In this document: piece by piece, positions 14,071 to 26,683 of the stretch | Position numbering within the stretch: the stretch's first letter is position 1 | How the letters are laid out: the number at the start of each line of letters is the position of its first letter | Origin: Hydnum rufescens UP504 | Lineage: Eukaryota > Basidiomycota > Agaricomycetes > Cantharellales > Hydnaceae | Assembly (NCBI GenBank): GCA_014904985.1 | Contig: MU129081.1 | Span: 58,697 to 122,696, forward strand | Reading direction: 5' to 3' | DNA: 64,000 bases | Translations under genes and position numbers: made by a program | The notes under the pieces: model-generated | Told to the model about the DNA's origin: nothing | Database searches by the model: none | What the model saw: only the letters and a program-made list of their open reading frames with translations

Positions 14071-17000
14071 ATGGAGTTCAAGTCGAGGGCTCTGAGGCTA
14101 CGATTCATCCCATACCCGCCCCTCCCTACCGTCTAGAATAGACTTTGACGAGGACTATCAGACCGACCACTTCTCCCATGGGACGCCGATTGTCATAGAC
14201 AATGGTAGCTACATTAATGGGTGGTCATTCCAAGGGGAAACTGACGTGACTTCATAGGAGCGACAGACATGCGATATGGGTTTGCGACCTCACGATCCCC
14301 ATACGTATCGACGAACGTTGTAGCCAAGTACAAAGACCGAAAGAATGGCAAACAATTATTGTTGTTTGGGCAGGCAGTAGAAGCCGATAGCGCATCCCGC
14401 CTTGCGATGAAAACTCCATGGGAAGGGGATGTATTATGCAACTCGGAAGCCTTGGTGCGTTCTGGTCGGAATATTATATCTTACTCCAAATGACACGGTA
14501 GTTGGCTTCATAGGAATCAGGCCTTGATTTCGCATTCCTGCGCTTAGGAATCGACTCACCATCTGTAGACCACCCAATAATTATGTCAGAACGTCTGGCC
14601 ACTCCCCTTACAAGTCGTGTTTGTGGGTCCAGAATCGCCGTTGTCAATGATATAAGATGTACTTATATCGTTAAATATTTTCCCTCTTCCTTAGTGGCTT
14701 CTGAGCTGTTGTTTGAAGCATATACCGCCCCTTCTGTCGTATATGCTATTGATTCTATCCTCTCGCATTCGTATAACCGCCCAGATACGGCCTCTACTTC
14801 ACGCGACGGGCTGGTCCTATCATTTAATACTGCTTCCACCTGCGTCATTCCGGTGCTGAACGGGAGAGGTATTCTTAGCCAAGCAAAACGGTTAGATATT
14901 CTCCCTCCACTCCTTATCTCAACTCAACCCCACTCTCTAGGTTGCCCTGGGGAGGTTCCCAGGCATCCGACTACCTCCTAAAGCTCCTACATTTAAAATA
15001 CCCAAATTTTGGGACAAAGGTTACTCCGCAACAGTCCACCGTGCGTATCTTCCCTTTTCTGACCAGGATCAAACGACTCTTATCGCTTGCTCAACGTAAT
15101 TTTTCAGTGGATGTTGCATAGGTTTTGCTCTTTCTCTCCATCATACGCAGATGCTCTAAAGACGCTCAGTTCGCCGGCCGGAATGTCAGCCGCGGATATC
15201 ATAATCCAATTTCCATACATTCTTCCGGTGCGTAGTGTTTTGATGGGCATGGATCAGGGGCGAAGTTAATGGACCAAGGATAATCGTTTGATTTCAGGTC
15301 AGCGAAGAGAAGACTGAAGAGGAACTCGCACGCCTGGCTGAGAAGCGTAAAGAATCCGGTCGTCGATTGCAAGAGCAGGCCGCCAAGGCACGAGGGGAAA
15401 AGGTTTGCATCGCGTCCGCTAGATCAGTGGCCTTTGAGGCCGGAGGGATCCAGGATTGACGATCCATCCTGGCACTTTGGATCCTCATTAGCTCCTGCAA
15501 AAAGAATACGACCTGCAGAATCTGTTGGCTTTGAAGGAATGGAAAAATAAAGAAAAAAAGGCTGATTTTGCCGTATGCACATCTCATTCTCTTCATTGTG
15601 CTCTTATCTTAGATACACCACCCCACTTATCAGGCGCGCATGAAAGCAGAGGGCATAGACTCCGAAGTGATGTTGGATGAAGATATCAAGCGACTTGAAA
15701 TGACCTTGCGTCGTGCCCGCCGGAAGGAAGAGGGTCTAGACGATGAGCCTGGAGTAGGTCTCTTCGTTTTATATATTCAAAGGTCCCAGGCTAACTTCGC
15801 TCATGTGCCCTGCCAGGAAGAGCCCAGCTTCCCACTCGTCGACGTACCCGATCACGAGGTCAGTCCTGCATGATTGAGCGGATCTGTTGGGGCTTATTCA
15901 TCCCTCTGTTGACGTGGTTTATAGCTCAATGATGAACAACTGAAGGAGAAGCGACGCCAAAGGCTTATGAAAGCGGGCTACGACGCTCGTATGCGAGCCA
16001 AGAAAGAAAAAGAAAAAGAAAAAGAGGCAAAGGAGGAACAGGAGCGCCAGGAACAGATAGAACGCCAAGCGGATCCATCTGGTTGGGCCAAGAGAATCCG
16101 TGGGGAACACACCGTACGTCAATCCAGTCGGAGTCCACTCTCATGCATTCATGAAGGGGTGCATTACATATCTATCTTTTAGGCCGTGATGGAACGTATC
16201 AAGGAGCGGAAGAAACGTCGGGCTGCCTTGACAGACCGAAAGAGTGCGGCTGCTCAAGCCAGGATGAAGAATATAGCTAGTTTGGCTGATGATCAACCTC
16301 CAGTAAAGAAACGAAAAAAAGGGGGGAACGGTGCGTGCTTTCGTACCTTACGTGTGCCTTCGCTGATTGTTTCTATATTACATATCCCAAGATGACATGT
16401 TCGGCGAAAATGACGAGGACTGGATGATCTACCGCCAGGTCGTAAGCCAACTTGCGGTCTCTTAAATTCATTTTTATCAATCCAATGGAAACAGAATCTG
16501 GACAACGCCTCAGAAGAGGAAGAAGATGACTTTGCAACGTTGGCGGCTCTTGAAAGCAAATTGCTCAGCTACGATCCCGCCTTCACCTATGAGGACACAT
16601 ACTCCGCGATCGCCGTCAAACGATCCGCTCTCATGTCTGCTTTCAGGCCCAAATATGAAGAAGGCGACATACAGAGCGCACATAGGATACATCTCAATGT
16701 GGAGCGGTGGCGCGTCCCCGAGGCATGGTTCGGGCCGCCGGCCGCCGGAGTTGATGCAGCAGGGTTAGGCGAGCTTATCGAAATTGTTTTGAAGACCTTC
16801 TCGCAAGAGGAGAGGACTCGACTTGTCAAGGTACCAATTCTTCTTGCAAATGTACATTCTGTTGTTGCATTGCGCTCATTCATCTTTGAAGGATGTGTTC
16901 CTGACAGGTGGACCTGCCCTTACTCCTGGTTTAGTCGAGCGAGTACAGAGCACTCTGCAGCCCATCCTGGCACCCGATACTCCAATATCAGTTAGTATTG

Positions 17001-17154
17001 CGTCTGACGCACGAATTGATGCGTGGAGAGGCATGGCAGCCTTCTCTCGAACGCCGGAGCTCGAGAAGGTCAGCGTTACACGTGCTGAGTATCAAGAATG
17101 GGTGGCGAGAGGATCAAACGATGGTGGGGAGGTAATTGGAATGTAGCATTATGA
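14071..17154 (+). CDS. ARP5: Actin-related protein 5 (INO80 complex)
   Basis: Arp5 is an actin-fold subunit of the INO80 nucleosome remodeller. Visible parts in order: TPIVIDNG joined to ATDMRYGFA (actin phosphate-1 region), TPWEGDVLCN, DHPIIMSERLATPL, SELLFEAY with PSVVYAIDS, LPWGGSQASDYLLKLLHLKY, FPYILP, a long charged insertion rich in E, K and R (about 15298-16330, including KEKEKEKEAKEEQERQE and PPVKKRKK), NDEDWMIYRQ, RWRVPEAWFGP, VFLTGGPALTPGL and IDAWRGMA. Fifteen exons can be drawn, with introns from 14205-14257 to 16831-16891. The large insertion and the WRVPEAWF segment mark Arp5 rather than actin. Two frame problems: the N-terminal exon before IDFDEDY, and near 17098 where the frame must shift to read GGERIKRWWGGNWNVAL and stop at 17154. 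The start at 14071 is a best guess. Confidence 0.92.
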
Positions 17155-17352
17155 ATCCATCCTACCCGGAGTCATGGACTCCAGGCTACCCCAGACCACA
17201 TGGTGCACAGGAGAAGGAGATGTATGAGTACAGGAGACATAGCGTGCAATGAGAAAGTAGAGAGTTAAGGGAAAATGTAACGTGGGGACATATCGAAAGT
17301 ATACACTGCACACAAGTGTCGAAGGGGATAATTCGTGAAGTCCAGAAGTCAT

Positions 17353-18296
17353 CTAACAACACCCCCTATTAGTGTGGCTAGGGCTTGTCCCAACCTTTAC
17401 TGCATCTGGCTGACTCCCAGACTTTCCCCAGGTAGGTTTGAGCTGCGAATCAATTAGTCGGGTCTTGGTGTCCCTGTTATACAGAACTCAGCATTGATGA
17501 ATCCGACTTGAATGCAACAACAGAATATTCGTACCTCGCTAATTGGAAGAAGGCTTCCTCAACACCTTCGTTGATCTTGGCACTGGTCTCCAAAAATTCA
17601 ATGCCCAGCTCCTCAGCGAGGGCACGACCCCGCTCCTCTGTTACGGCGCGCGTTCCCGTGCAGTCGCTCTTGTTACCGATGAGTATCTTATTAACGCCTT
17701 CTGGAGCGTGCTGTTCGATATCTGAGTGCCATGCGCGGATATCTATGAAAGAGTGAGATCAGTGTCAACTGGAGCGAATGTTGAATCAGTGGTGGTAGGA
17801 CCGTACTGTCGAAAGATCGCTCGTCTGTAACATCGTAGACAAGGAGGATGCCCATCGCACCCCGATAATGCATAGGAGTGATAGCTCGGAATTGCTCTTG
17901 CCCTAGAGTGTCCCACTACATAGGGGCCCCGTCAAGACATTTCCAATTTCTCGATGAACACAGGGTTAAAACAGACGATCTGCAGTTTGATGCGTTTCCC
18001 GTCGATCTCTACGGTGCGGAACTTAAAGGGAGTCCCGAGTGTAGAGACAGGGGGCCCCATCTGACCAGTATCGCAGAACCGTAATAACAAGCAGGACTTT
18101 CCGACACCTACAGGAAAGCGAAGCGCCGAGATCCGTGTCAGGTATGTCTGTCATGTCATTTAGTCGGTGGCTTAGATTGACCGGCGTCACCAATCAACAG
18201 CAACTACAGAGTGAAATGAGTTATATGAGCACGATAAAGATGGCCAGGAAAGATAATGCAGGGTGCCTTGATCAGAAAGCCATGATGAGGAGACAT
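17353..18296 (-). CDS. Rab8/Sec4-type GTPase, diverged copy
   Basis: Spliced product is a full-length Rab: [22 protein letters not shown] (P-loop), [23 protein letters not shown] (G3), YYRG-like [24 protein letters not shown] (G4), ETSAK (G5) and a C-terminal Cys-Cys before the stop at 17353. Compared with the copy 2 kb to the right it has lost the usual switch I sequence (VSTLGTPF for ITTIGIDF), changed the DTAGQ alanine to leucine, and replaced DDAWTPSF by DTGQMGPP. The first intron starts GC instead of GT. The frame is open throughout, so it may make a protein with altered effector binding or nucleotide handling. It could also be an early pseudogene. Confidence 0.8.
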
Positions 18297-18837
18297 ACTA
18301 GAAAGGGAACACTGATGACTCTTACATCCGCAGTCATTGGGGACCTCGCCAAACAAGAATCTTTGACTCTGGCGAAACATGGAACTTTTCTGCGGCGGGC
18401 CAGTTTGTTGGTGGAAATTCTTAACAAGAACCTGGAACCCAGCCAGTGCAGCTGGTAAATGGAGTGTCAGACTATGAGTTTGCCTTGAATTGGTACAGAA
18501 TTGAGCTCATAATCTGGCTTGGCCTGCTTGGCTGTGGCTGTGGTGTGTGCCTGGAAGGCCACTTTTACACGGAAAATAGGTTCGAGCCTCAGAGCTGGAA
18601 CTGCAACTTCAATTCCAGACAAATTCTCCAAGTTTAAGTTTTTCCATTCGGGCAGTTCTGATGGACTGAATTATGACGACACCGCACAGCAGATGGGACC
18701 CTACCCCGTCGACTATTGCAGTAACTGTACCCCGATATAGTTAGGCCAGGACATGCAGAGCACATGTAGAATACTTCTCGACGCAGAGCAGTGACGCATT
18801 CCCGAAGAATAGTTCAGACCCGGCCGCCAGCATGGCG

Positions 18838-19195
18838 AGTTCATCGTAATTGTTTTGAACCCCTTTCACCAGAGGGGACTCGACTTGTCCAGGTACAAAT
18901 ACTATACTTCTTGCGGCTGCGTAGTCAGTTTGTGGTCGTTCATTTCGAAGGACGAAGGGGACCCGCCCTCCTGGTTTAATCGAGCGGGCACAGAACAGTC
19001 TGCAGCCCATCCTGGCATCCGAGCCCCCAATATCAGTTAGTATTGTGTCCGGTGCACGAATGGAAGCATGGAAAGGCATTGCAGCCGTTTCTCGCAACCC
19101 CAAGCTCGAGAAGGTCAGTATTACACGAGCTGCGTATCAAGATTAGGGGGGGCGAGAGGACCGAACGATGTGGAGCGGTAATTGGAATGTGCATT
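18838..19195 (+). pseudogene. ARP5 3'-end fragment (duplicated)
   Basis: Direct copy of the last two ARP5 exons and the intron between them (16770-17154). Recognisable segments include the region around the final intron, RVQSTLQP-like sequence now in broken frames, and the tail equivalent to GGERIKRWWGGNWN, here cut by a stop (ATTAG near 19142). It lacks the rest of the gene and cannot encode Arp5. It marks the left part of the second duplication unit. Confidence 0.85.
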
Positions 19196-19395
19196 ATGAA
19201 TTCATCCGGCCTAGTCATGGACTCCAAGCTGCTTCGGCCACACATCGCAAAAGAGAAGTGCATGTATGAGTACAGGAGACATAGCGTGCAATGAGAACGT
19301 AGAGAGTTAAGGGGAGACGTAACGCGGGGACATATCGAAGGTATACACCACACGTACAATGTCGAAGGGGATAATTCGGGAAGTCCGGAAGTCGT

Positions 19396-20344
<949 letters not shown>

Positions 20345-20892
20345 GCTATAAATCGAACACCAATGAGTATTTACAGCCGTAACCATCGAACACCTTGCCA
20401 AGCGAAAACCTTACGATGAGAAAGGCGGATTGACGCTCACGACTCTGAACCGCTGAGGCACTCGGAGTTTACCGGTCGGCAAGCCCCAATCCCACGGCAT
20501 TCACAGCCCAAAGCCGGGTATTGCCGGGTCCGCTCGTGCTGCGTACTGCGTGAGAACCGCCCTCCCACCGAGATCAACAAAGATGGCTGATGAGAATCAC
20601 CGAGCTACATGCGCTACTACGTATAAATCGAGGACCGAGGCCTATATTTGGTGCCTGGGCCATGATTGACGCAGGGATCCTCGGGCTCACACCAGGGGAA
20701 ATCATCAGCCCCGACCCCTCGGGGGGTCATGCAAGCGTTAAGAGGCACTGGGAATTTACCGATATCTACCAGATGCTCCCGATAATATTATTAGGTGACA
20801 AGCATCTACACCGATGTCCAAGGATATAATGCCAAACCGAAGCCAATGATCCCCCCAAGATGTGTACACCAGATCACTAGACGCAATGTTAT
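20345..20892. other. Intergenic region, no gene seen
   Basis: Lies between the Rab start (minus strand) and the RCE1 stop (minus strand). A plus-strand open frame at 20590-20829 has no recognisable content. It should contain the Rab promoter. No element could be assigned. Confidence 0.4.
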
Positions 20893-21966
20893 TCAAAATT
20901 GAGCCAGATAAGGACCGTACAAAGGAGACGCACTGAGTTTGTGTCGGGGAAAGTCTTTGAGGTCTTGGGTGATCGTGGGGAAACCCATAAAGTTACAAAA
21001 CATGTGAGCAGCAAAAGCCGCATACGCCGAACGGGTCCGCAGAAATAGGAAAGAAGTGAACCATCCAAAGATGGTGGTATAGCCAAGCTGAACGACTAAA
21101 AGGACGTTAATTTTAGTGGTGAAATCGAAGGTAATAAAGCTAGCTTGCAGGAAATTGCCAGGGCAATCTTGAACGCGGACTTCGTCCTTCCCTTATTGTT
21201 GTACAATTCCCATCCATGGTGAGCATGCGCTGCGAGAAAAAGCTTAGATGATCTTTGTAATGAAAAGGGCCCACACTCACCAACGCCAAACCATAATGGT
21301 GTTAGAAAGATCATTCTCCAAGTAGAGGTATCAGACAGCAGAGCGACTGCAATGATACTCGCCCTAAACACCAATTCCTCTGTGATGGGGGCCTAGGGAT
21401 GCAATTTAATGGGAGAGAAGATGGTGAATATGACATACGACATACAATCAAATAGTTTCGCAGCCCTTCGTAGCTTACGACGGCATCATAAACGTCCCGC
21501 TTGAATGACCACCGCTTTTGCAAAGGGAGAGACGAGGCCAGGAATGTGGTAAAAATAGGTCCAGAATATAACAGAGGCACCAGGAGATACGGGAGGATCA
21601 TCCGAGGAGAGGAAAAAGGAGGCGCCAACCCCAGAAGAAATAGACATTTAGCTAGCGCATTGGAGAAATTCTACAAGAACATGAGTGCCAAATGAAGAGG
21701 ACATATGGAAGCCTCACATTGTTCGGATCATTCGAATCTCTCCAGATTACCAGGAAGACAATAGTGCAACTCGCCAGAGTAGCTAGTGTCACGGCAATAA
21801 GACGCGTCTTAATGACAACTGGATCATTCCTAGATCTAGAAGCAGCTATCCGGCCATCGGAAGTTGGCTTGAAATGTAGCCTTCCATTTGGGTGCAAATA
21901 GATAGAGGAGACATAGCTGATCGCGAACAATGCTTGCAGCAGGTGAGTGGTGAGTGTTCCTATCAT
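20893..21966 (-). CDS. RCE1: CAAX prenyl protease 2 (Rce1, type II CAAX endopeptidase)
   Basis: ER membrane protease that removes the last three residues of prenylated CAAX proteins. Start at 21966 gives MIGTLTTHLLQALFAISY, a hydrophobic N-terminus. The catalytic CPBP core is clear: APITEELVFRASIIAVALLS (EExxxR), FLTPLWFGV joined to AHAHHGWELYNNKGRTKSAF (active-site His), GYTTIFGWFTSFLFLRT, and HMFCNFMGFP with the conserved Asn. The stop is at 20893. The last intron appears to begin GC (GCAAGC) and end TTTTAG at 21096. The exon join between the N-terminal part and LAPPFSSPRMILPYL (about 21650) is not resolved. An upstream ATG at 21984 is in frame and possible. Confidence 0.88.
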
Positions 21967-22953
21967 GTGGAAATTGCCCCGCACTTCGCCGCGGGGAGTT
22001 CCGCGGATATTCCCAAAGTAATTGATTTTTCAGGAACATCCGGATGCAAATCCGGAAACTCGGCTCGCCCAGCAACTCGGTATTATATCTACAGTACATA
22101 AGAAATTAGAGAGCTCTTATCTTTTGCGTTGCTGCAGTTCGAACCCCTCTTAAGTCAAGTGATAGAACTAAGCACCCATCCGATATTCTGGTGTGGAGCA
22201 TGCAAGACATTCGGGGATTTCATTTTGGCTTTCTCCGGGCGTCATTTTACCTCCCCACTCCTTCCCCATACGAACCACACTCGTGCACGCGAGAAGTCAA
22301 TAATTTCCTTTTTGGGAATTTCTGAGTATTGTCTTCAAATCCCCTCAAAACTTCTGCAGTACCTGTAAAAATATTACTAGTAATCTATTTACGTCAATTC
22401 TATGGGCGTATATACCGTATTTACAAGGTTATGCCCCCCTCAACCTGGGCCGGCGTTGAGTTGCGCCGCCGGATTTCCAGTTTTTGCTTCCGGATGTTGC
22501 CAATGTCCTCAACTTATTCCCAAGCCACCATTAATCACCACATCAACCGTCCCGCCTCAGCCTTTTCCTATCGATATAATGCCGCCACGTAGTTACCCAC
22601 TGTGCATGCCTGCGAAATCCGCCTACACGTATACAAATCCAGATTTTCTCTCTCACTTATTCCCAAGCCACCATGTCTGACAGTCTGACAGCCTGATGCA
22701 GTATAAGCAAGACTCCCCATGTCTTTTCTATCGGTGGCAGAATAGCACTTGACCTTTTTGTGCATAACCCTCGAACCCCACCTGTTATCAAAATTCTCGG
22801 ATTGAGCGCCCATCGAATAAATAATCCAGCTCAAGACATGGCGGCCTGAATGTCGCATTCAGTTTTCTGTGTGTGTGTGACTACTGGAGTTTCGCGAATA
22901 AAAAACGCTGTCTTTCAGCCAGTCTTCGCAACTCTACCTTTAATCCTCTCGCC
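21967..22953. other. Intergenic region, no gene seen
   Basis: Shared upstream region of RCE1 (minus) and the next plus-strand gene. Only short, unrelated open frames occur. A short TG run is at about 22868. Nothing else could be supported. Confidence 0.4.
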
Positions 22954-23708
22954 ATGCCTCCCATCGTTTCAGAACTGATCAAATTCACCCTTGCGCACGG
23001 TTTTAAACTTGACTCGCCTGTTTTTGCCCAATTGCGTAACGTTGCCGTCGCGAATGGCGTGAAAGAGCAGTACTACGGCACCTGCACGGATACTCCGAAC
23101 ACCTTGTTCTGGGTCATTCGTGCGTGTTTGGCTTTCTCTCCCTTAGACTTTAGAGTGCTCTCTTACCCTTACCGAAAGAATGGCGTGCGGATAAAGGGCC
23201 CCTGGAATCCCCGGTGTTCAGAAACGCCGTCAAGGCCCTGGATGTAGAAGGAAAACCTGAGAACTATTATCTGCCATTTGCCCATGACAGCTTGCCCAGA
23301 CCGCTCTCACTGCCCTCTGTGCGAGCTTGTGAGCCCAGCCATTGTGTGGCAAGTAGTTCACTGACAGACCCTCTACAGTGTTTCCTCCATATTAAGAGCA
23401 CAGCCGACCAGAAGAGCCTCGCCTACTCACTGAACAAGACATTCACCGATTGTTATTATGCTGAGGGATTCACTGGCGGTCATTGGAGCACGGCCTCCAA
23501 CGACGATAAGATGAATTATTACTACCTGGGATGGGAGAGTCGAGACGTAAGTTCCGACATATATCTTATTTCATCCGTATAACATCTCCTACAGTTCCAT
23601 AGAGCATTCACCAAGACCGACCTGTTTGCTCTTGAGCTGAATAACCTCATGCCACACAGGGATGGCGGTGGCGCCAATTTTATGAAGATGACGCAACAGT
23701 TGAACTGA
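22954..23708 (+). CDS. Dimeric alpha/beta-barrel-like (ABM/EthD-type) protein
   Basis: Four exons (22954-23119, 23179-23318, 23379-23546, 23595-23708) joined by three GT-AG introns of 48-60 nt give an open frame with no defects. It starts MPPIVSELIKFTLAHGF and shows the pattern of a two-repeat dimeric barrel: LFWVIQW with a following SPVFRNAVKAL in the first half, and HIKST, then YYYLGWESRD with FHRAFTKTDLFA in the second. Fungal proteins of this build are common and mostly uncharacterised; some are monooxygenase-like, many have no known activity. The fold assignment comes from pattern only. It ends MKMTQQLN. Confidence 0.6.
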
Positions 23709-24555
23709 GGATGTGTATTCGGTGCGGTGCAATTCGTGAGTGTCGGGTCTCGACGGTGAACATGGAAAGACGGACGCGCGCATAGAGTGCGGACTGGACT
23801 TCGGGAGTTGTTCCGTTCAAGAAAAGGCGCCAAATTGCTGTTCTCATGATATCTATAGCCCTGCTGCATATGTACGATCTGCTTATAGTTGTCAATTCTC
23901 GCGGAGCTTCAGGGGGTTTTAGCAGCACATTCCGGACGGTCATCCGGAGTCGAATGGCGACTTTGGGTCTCAGGATGCAGCAGTATCGCCATATCCCAAG
24001 TGTTTCACTTTCATACGCGCCGGCCTAGGCTGAGAGAAACACCCGCTCGCGTGAATGTTGATGCATGTGGGGATCTATGGTTACTTCTCAAGGTGAGTTG
24101 CACTTTTGTCCGCTTCATGATAGTGCGCTTGGGTCCGGTGTTAGAAGTACCGACTCCATGCAAAGACCACTGCGGGGCTTCGCCCCAATGGCCGCTATAA
24201 TATCCCGCGAAGTACTGCGCATTTGGGGCAAAGATGACATGACTTGGCAGTAGGAAGTAGCTTGTTATTCTCGTTCTGGTTGACATTCCGTGAATCGATA
24301 GAATCGGAATCGTTTATTCAGGCAGCTGTAACAAATTGGCGGAGTCTTGAGCGTGTACGTATCCACCAATGATTGAATCGACATTGGGTTGGCCGATTCA
24401 CTCATGATTTTCGTGGCGGCGGCATGAAACCAAATATTTGGCTGGCCTTAGAGCTCGACGAGGGCGTTCAAGCTGAAGTTGGTATAGGGGCAAATCGCGG
24501 GTTGGCGTTTGCCGTGCACAGCTCCGCACAGCCCTTGTAAGTTGTAACCGCCAAC
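23709..24555. other. Intergenic region, no gene seen
   Basis: Open frames are short and overlap on both strands. None matched a family. This stretch separates two plus-strand genes and should hold the promoter of the second. Confidence 0.35.
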
Positions 24556-25386
24556 ATGGATGCTGACGTTACAACTCTTGGTACTCGCTCTGAGGAGACT
24601 CTGGTCCCGAATACCCTTTCTAAACCGGTGAATCAAGAGCATTTCCAGCTTCAATTCACCTACGATAATCCAGCAATGTGTGTATGGCTTTCTCAATCCG
24701 TTGCATCTTTCGTGTTCCAACTGCATTGTGGAGATGTAGACCTCCCTCCTTGACATGGCCGGAAATACCTTGTACACTGTCAAGACTTCTTATGAGCCTG
24801 CCACGGTCACTGTCCTGAAGAGGATCACCAATGGAGCGGCCGAAGAGGAATTGTTCTCGCTGGAGTGGCATGACATTCTATCTGACAAAATATCAATTCG
24901 AGGCAGCAAGTCGGTTTATTTCTCCTCGATTTTATCCCCCTTGCTTCCCATGTCATCGTAAGTTTAGAATTTACCCCTAGCCCCTAGTCCCAGTTCTTTT
25001 TTAAGGATAGCCTTTATAGGTCTCGCAAGTTCACATACGATGGAAAAAGTTACCGGTGGTCTAACCTGATGAATGAACCTCGAGTGTGTCCCTAAACTGG
25101 ATGACTCATCCTCAAACTGAATCTATAATGTTCAGCTATATGTCGAAGGAATCCTGGATCCGATTGCTCAATTCCAGAAATCCCAGCGAATTATACCGCC
25201 TCACATTCAAGCTACGCTGAAGAATGCCGTGCACCCTCGACCTGCGTGTATGATATTGGAGCCACGGATCCTTTCCAACCCCGGCCTATTAGACATGATC
25301 CTAATTACGTTTTTGCCCATGGAGAAGACCGCGAGGATATCCAGGACCTCCTCGTCCTGCCGCCAGATGATGTCGCTAATGCTTAG
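24556..25386 (+). CDS. DUF6593-type basidiomycete protein
   Basis: Protein of unknown function seen widely in Agaricomycetes. Introns at 24682-24739, 24958-25019 and 25084-25135 join exons reading FTYDNPAMC, AGNTLYTVKTSY, SLEWHDILSDKISIRG, RKFTYDGKSYRWSN, DPIAQFQKSQR and ILEPRILSNPGLLDMILITF. The order (NPL/YTV strand, EWHD, FTYDGKSYRW, LE-P, DxIxxTFLxMEK) matches that family. After ITFLPMEK the frame appears to lose or gain one base, then EDIQDLLVLPPDDVANA leads to a stop at 25386. Without the shift the frame runs on into unrelated sequence. No signal peptide or membrane helix is seen. Confidence 0.65.
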
Positions 25387-25499
25387 CTGCTGGTGGGTCT
25401 TAGCGATGCACCGTGTTTTCCTGAATATGAGGGGTACGCTTGGGGCTGTGCAATGAAAGTCTACCAGACACTAATATGTTCATATAAAATTCATATTTC

Positions 25500-26640
25500 C
25501 GTGGTCCTCTAGCAGGGACGTGTACATTGGAGTCGGCTGTTACTATAGTACCCCATCGAGTTCGATGATTTTATCCTCTCAAAGTGGCGTTGTGTATCCT
25601 TTATCGACTCTCGAAATACAGACTTGTCTTGACATTGTATGAACATGAAACGGTTCGCTGCGATCCCTCCCGCCAATGAGGAATCAGATAGTCGGTTGGC
25701 GGAGCAGGGAAGAAGGTTTATAAGCAGGAGGCAATACTCTAACGCGCAATAAGGCGAGCTCAACAAAAATTCTGATACTTCTCGGCCCATTCGAACTCGT
25801 ATGACGAAAAACAAATAAGGTGACTGCCTTATCCCGCTAGAGAAGACAAGAAATGGAAGACAAAGAAGGAAAGAGACCGCTGGTAAAGGCGATCCACAGG
25901 CACTAGCGATCACAGGACACCTCGGACAAGAAATTAGCGCCCGTCTGAGCAGTTACCGGTACCAGGACCTTTCCTTGACTGACTCCGCCATCAATCGCAG
26001 ACAACGCTAGGTTGGATTGAATGCCACGAGCATGAGCATCAAGCCGTGCCCGACGGACTTTCTGCATGCCTGTTCCCCCGGCCTTCATAGGAAACAGGGG
26101 CTCAGTAACTCATTGGTGGCATCACATCCTTTTCCAGACCCCGATGTCAAGAGAACAGAGGCGTACAAGACCAGGGGATGGGAGTACCAATTATATTTTC
26201 CGTCTTGAGGCGCAAGCAGGCGCAATGAGATGCGGGCTCTGCCGCAAATGACTCGTATGGCCATCAGGAAAACCAACAGCTGTTCTGGAGTCTCCAGAAA
26301 TTACAAGGCAACCAAGAGGTAAGCGAGCCTCTGGAACAGCGTTTGCGCGACTTGCAACTCAGGCCAACTCGAGAGTTGCTTCGGCGACTTCCAGCGGTGG
26401 CCCGAGATGTGAACCACGAACTCTCAGTGATTCTTCTATGGGCGTATGCACATTCCACTGAGCACCGGCGCGGGTCTTTGGTCGTGACACGACTCTGTGC
26501 ATGGCAAGCTATGGAGGCCTATTTTCCTCATCGCCAACAAAGGCATTCTTATCGGTCCTGCCATTCTGGGTACACCTGAATATGGAATGACAAAATTTCA
26601 TACGGCCTTGGCGCTATATCTCCCGCGTTTGCTGGCGCTA
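25500..26640. repeat. Left part of first array unit (U1), unidentified coding segments
   Basis: This stretch is the diverged counterpart of about 34650-35600, 38600-39560 and 41900-42880. On the minus strand a frame from 26088 reads MKAGGTGMQKVRRARLDAH and GGVSQGKVLVPVTAQTG; the same segment (GGTGMHKVYRAR, GGTSQGKVLAVVTAQTD) recurs in every other unit. On the plus strand a frame near 26340-26560 reads ELLRRLPAVARDVNHELSVI. Conservation between units favours real coding sequence, but I do not recognise either and cannot tell which strand carries it. Confidence 0.4.
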
Positions 26641-26683
26641 CACTCCTCGCGTGTTTCTCCCTCCCACTCTGAGGGCTGAAAGA

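Noticed and set aside
15919..16122. Minus-strand hydrophobic frame rich in F and L
   Set aside because: Antisense shadow of the Lys/Glu-rich ARP5 insertion.
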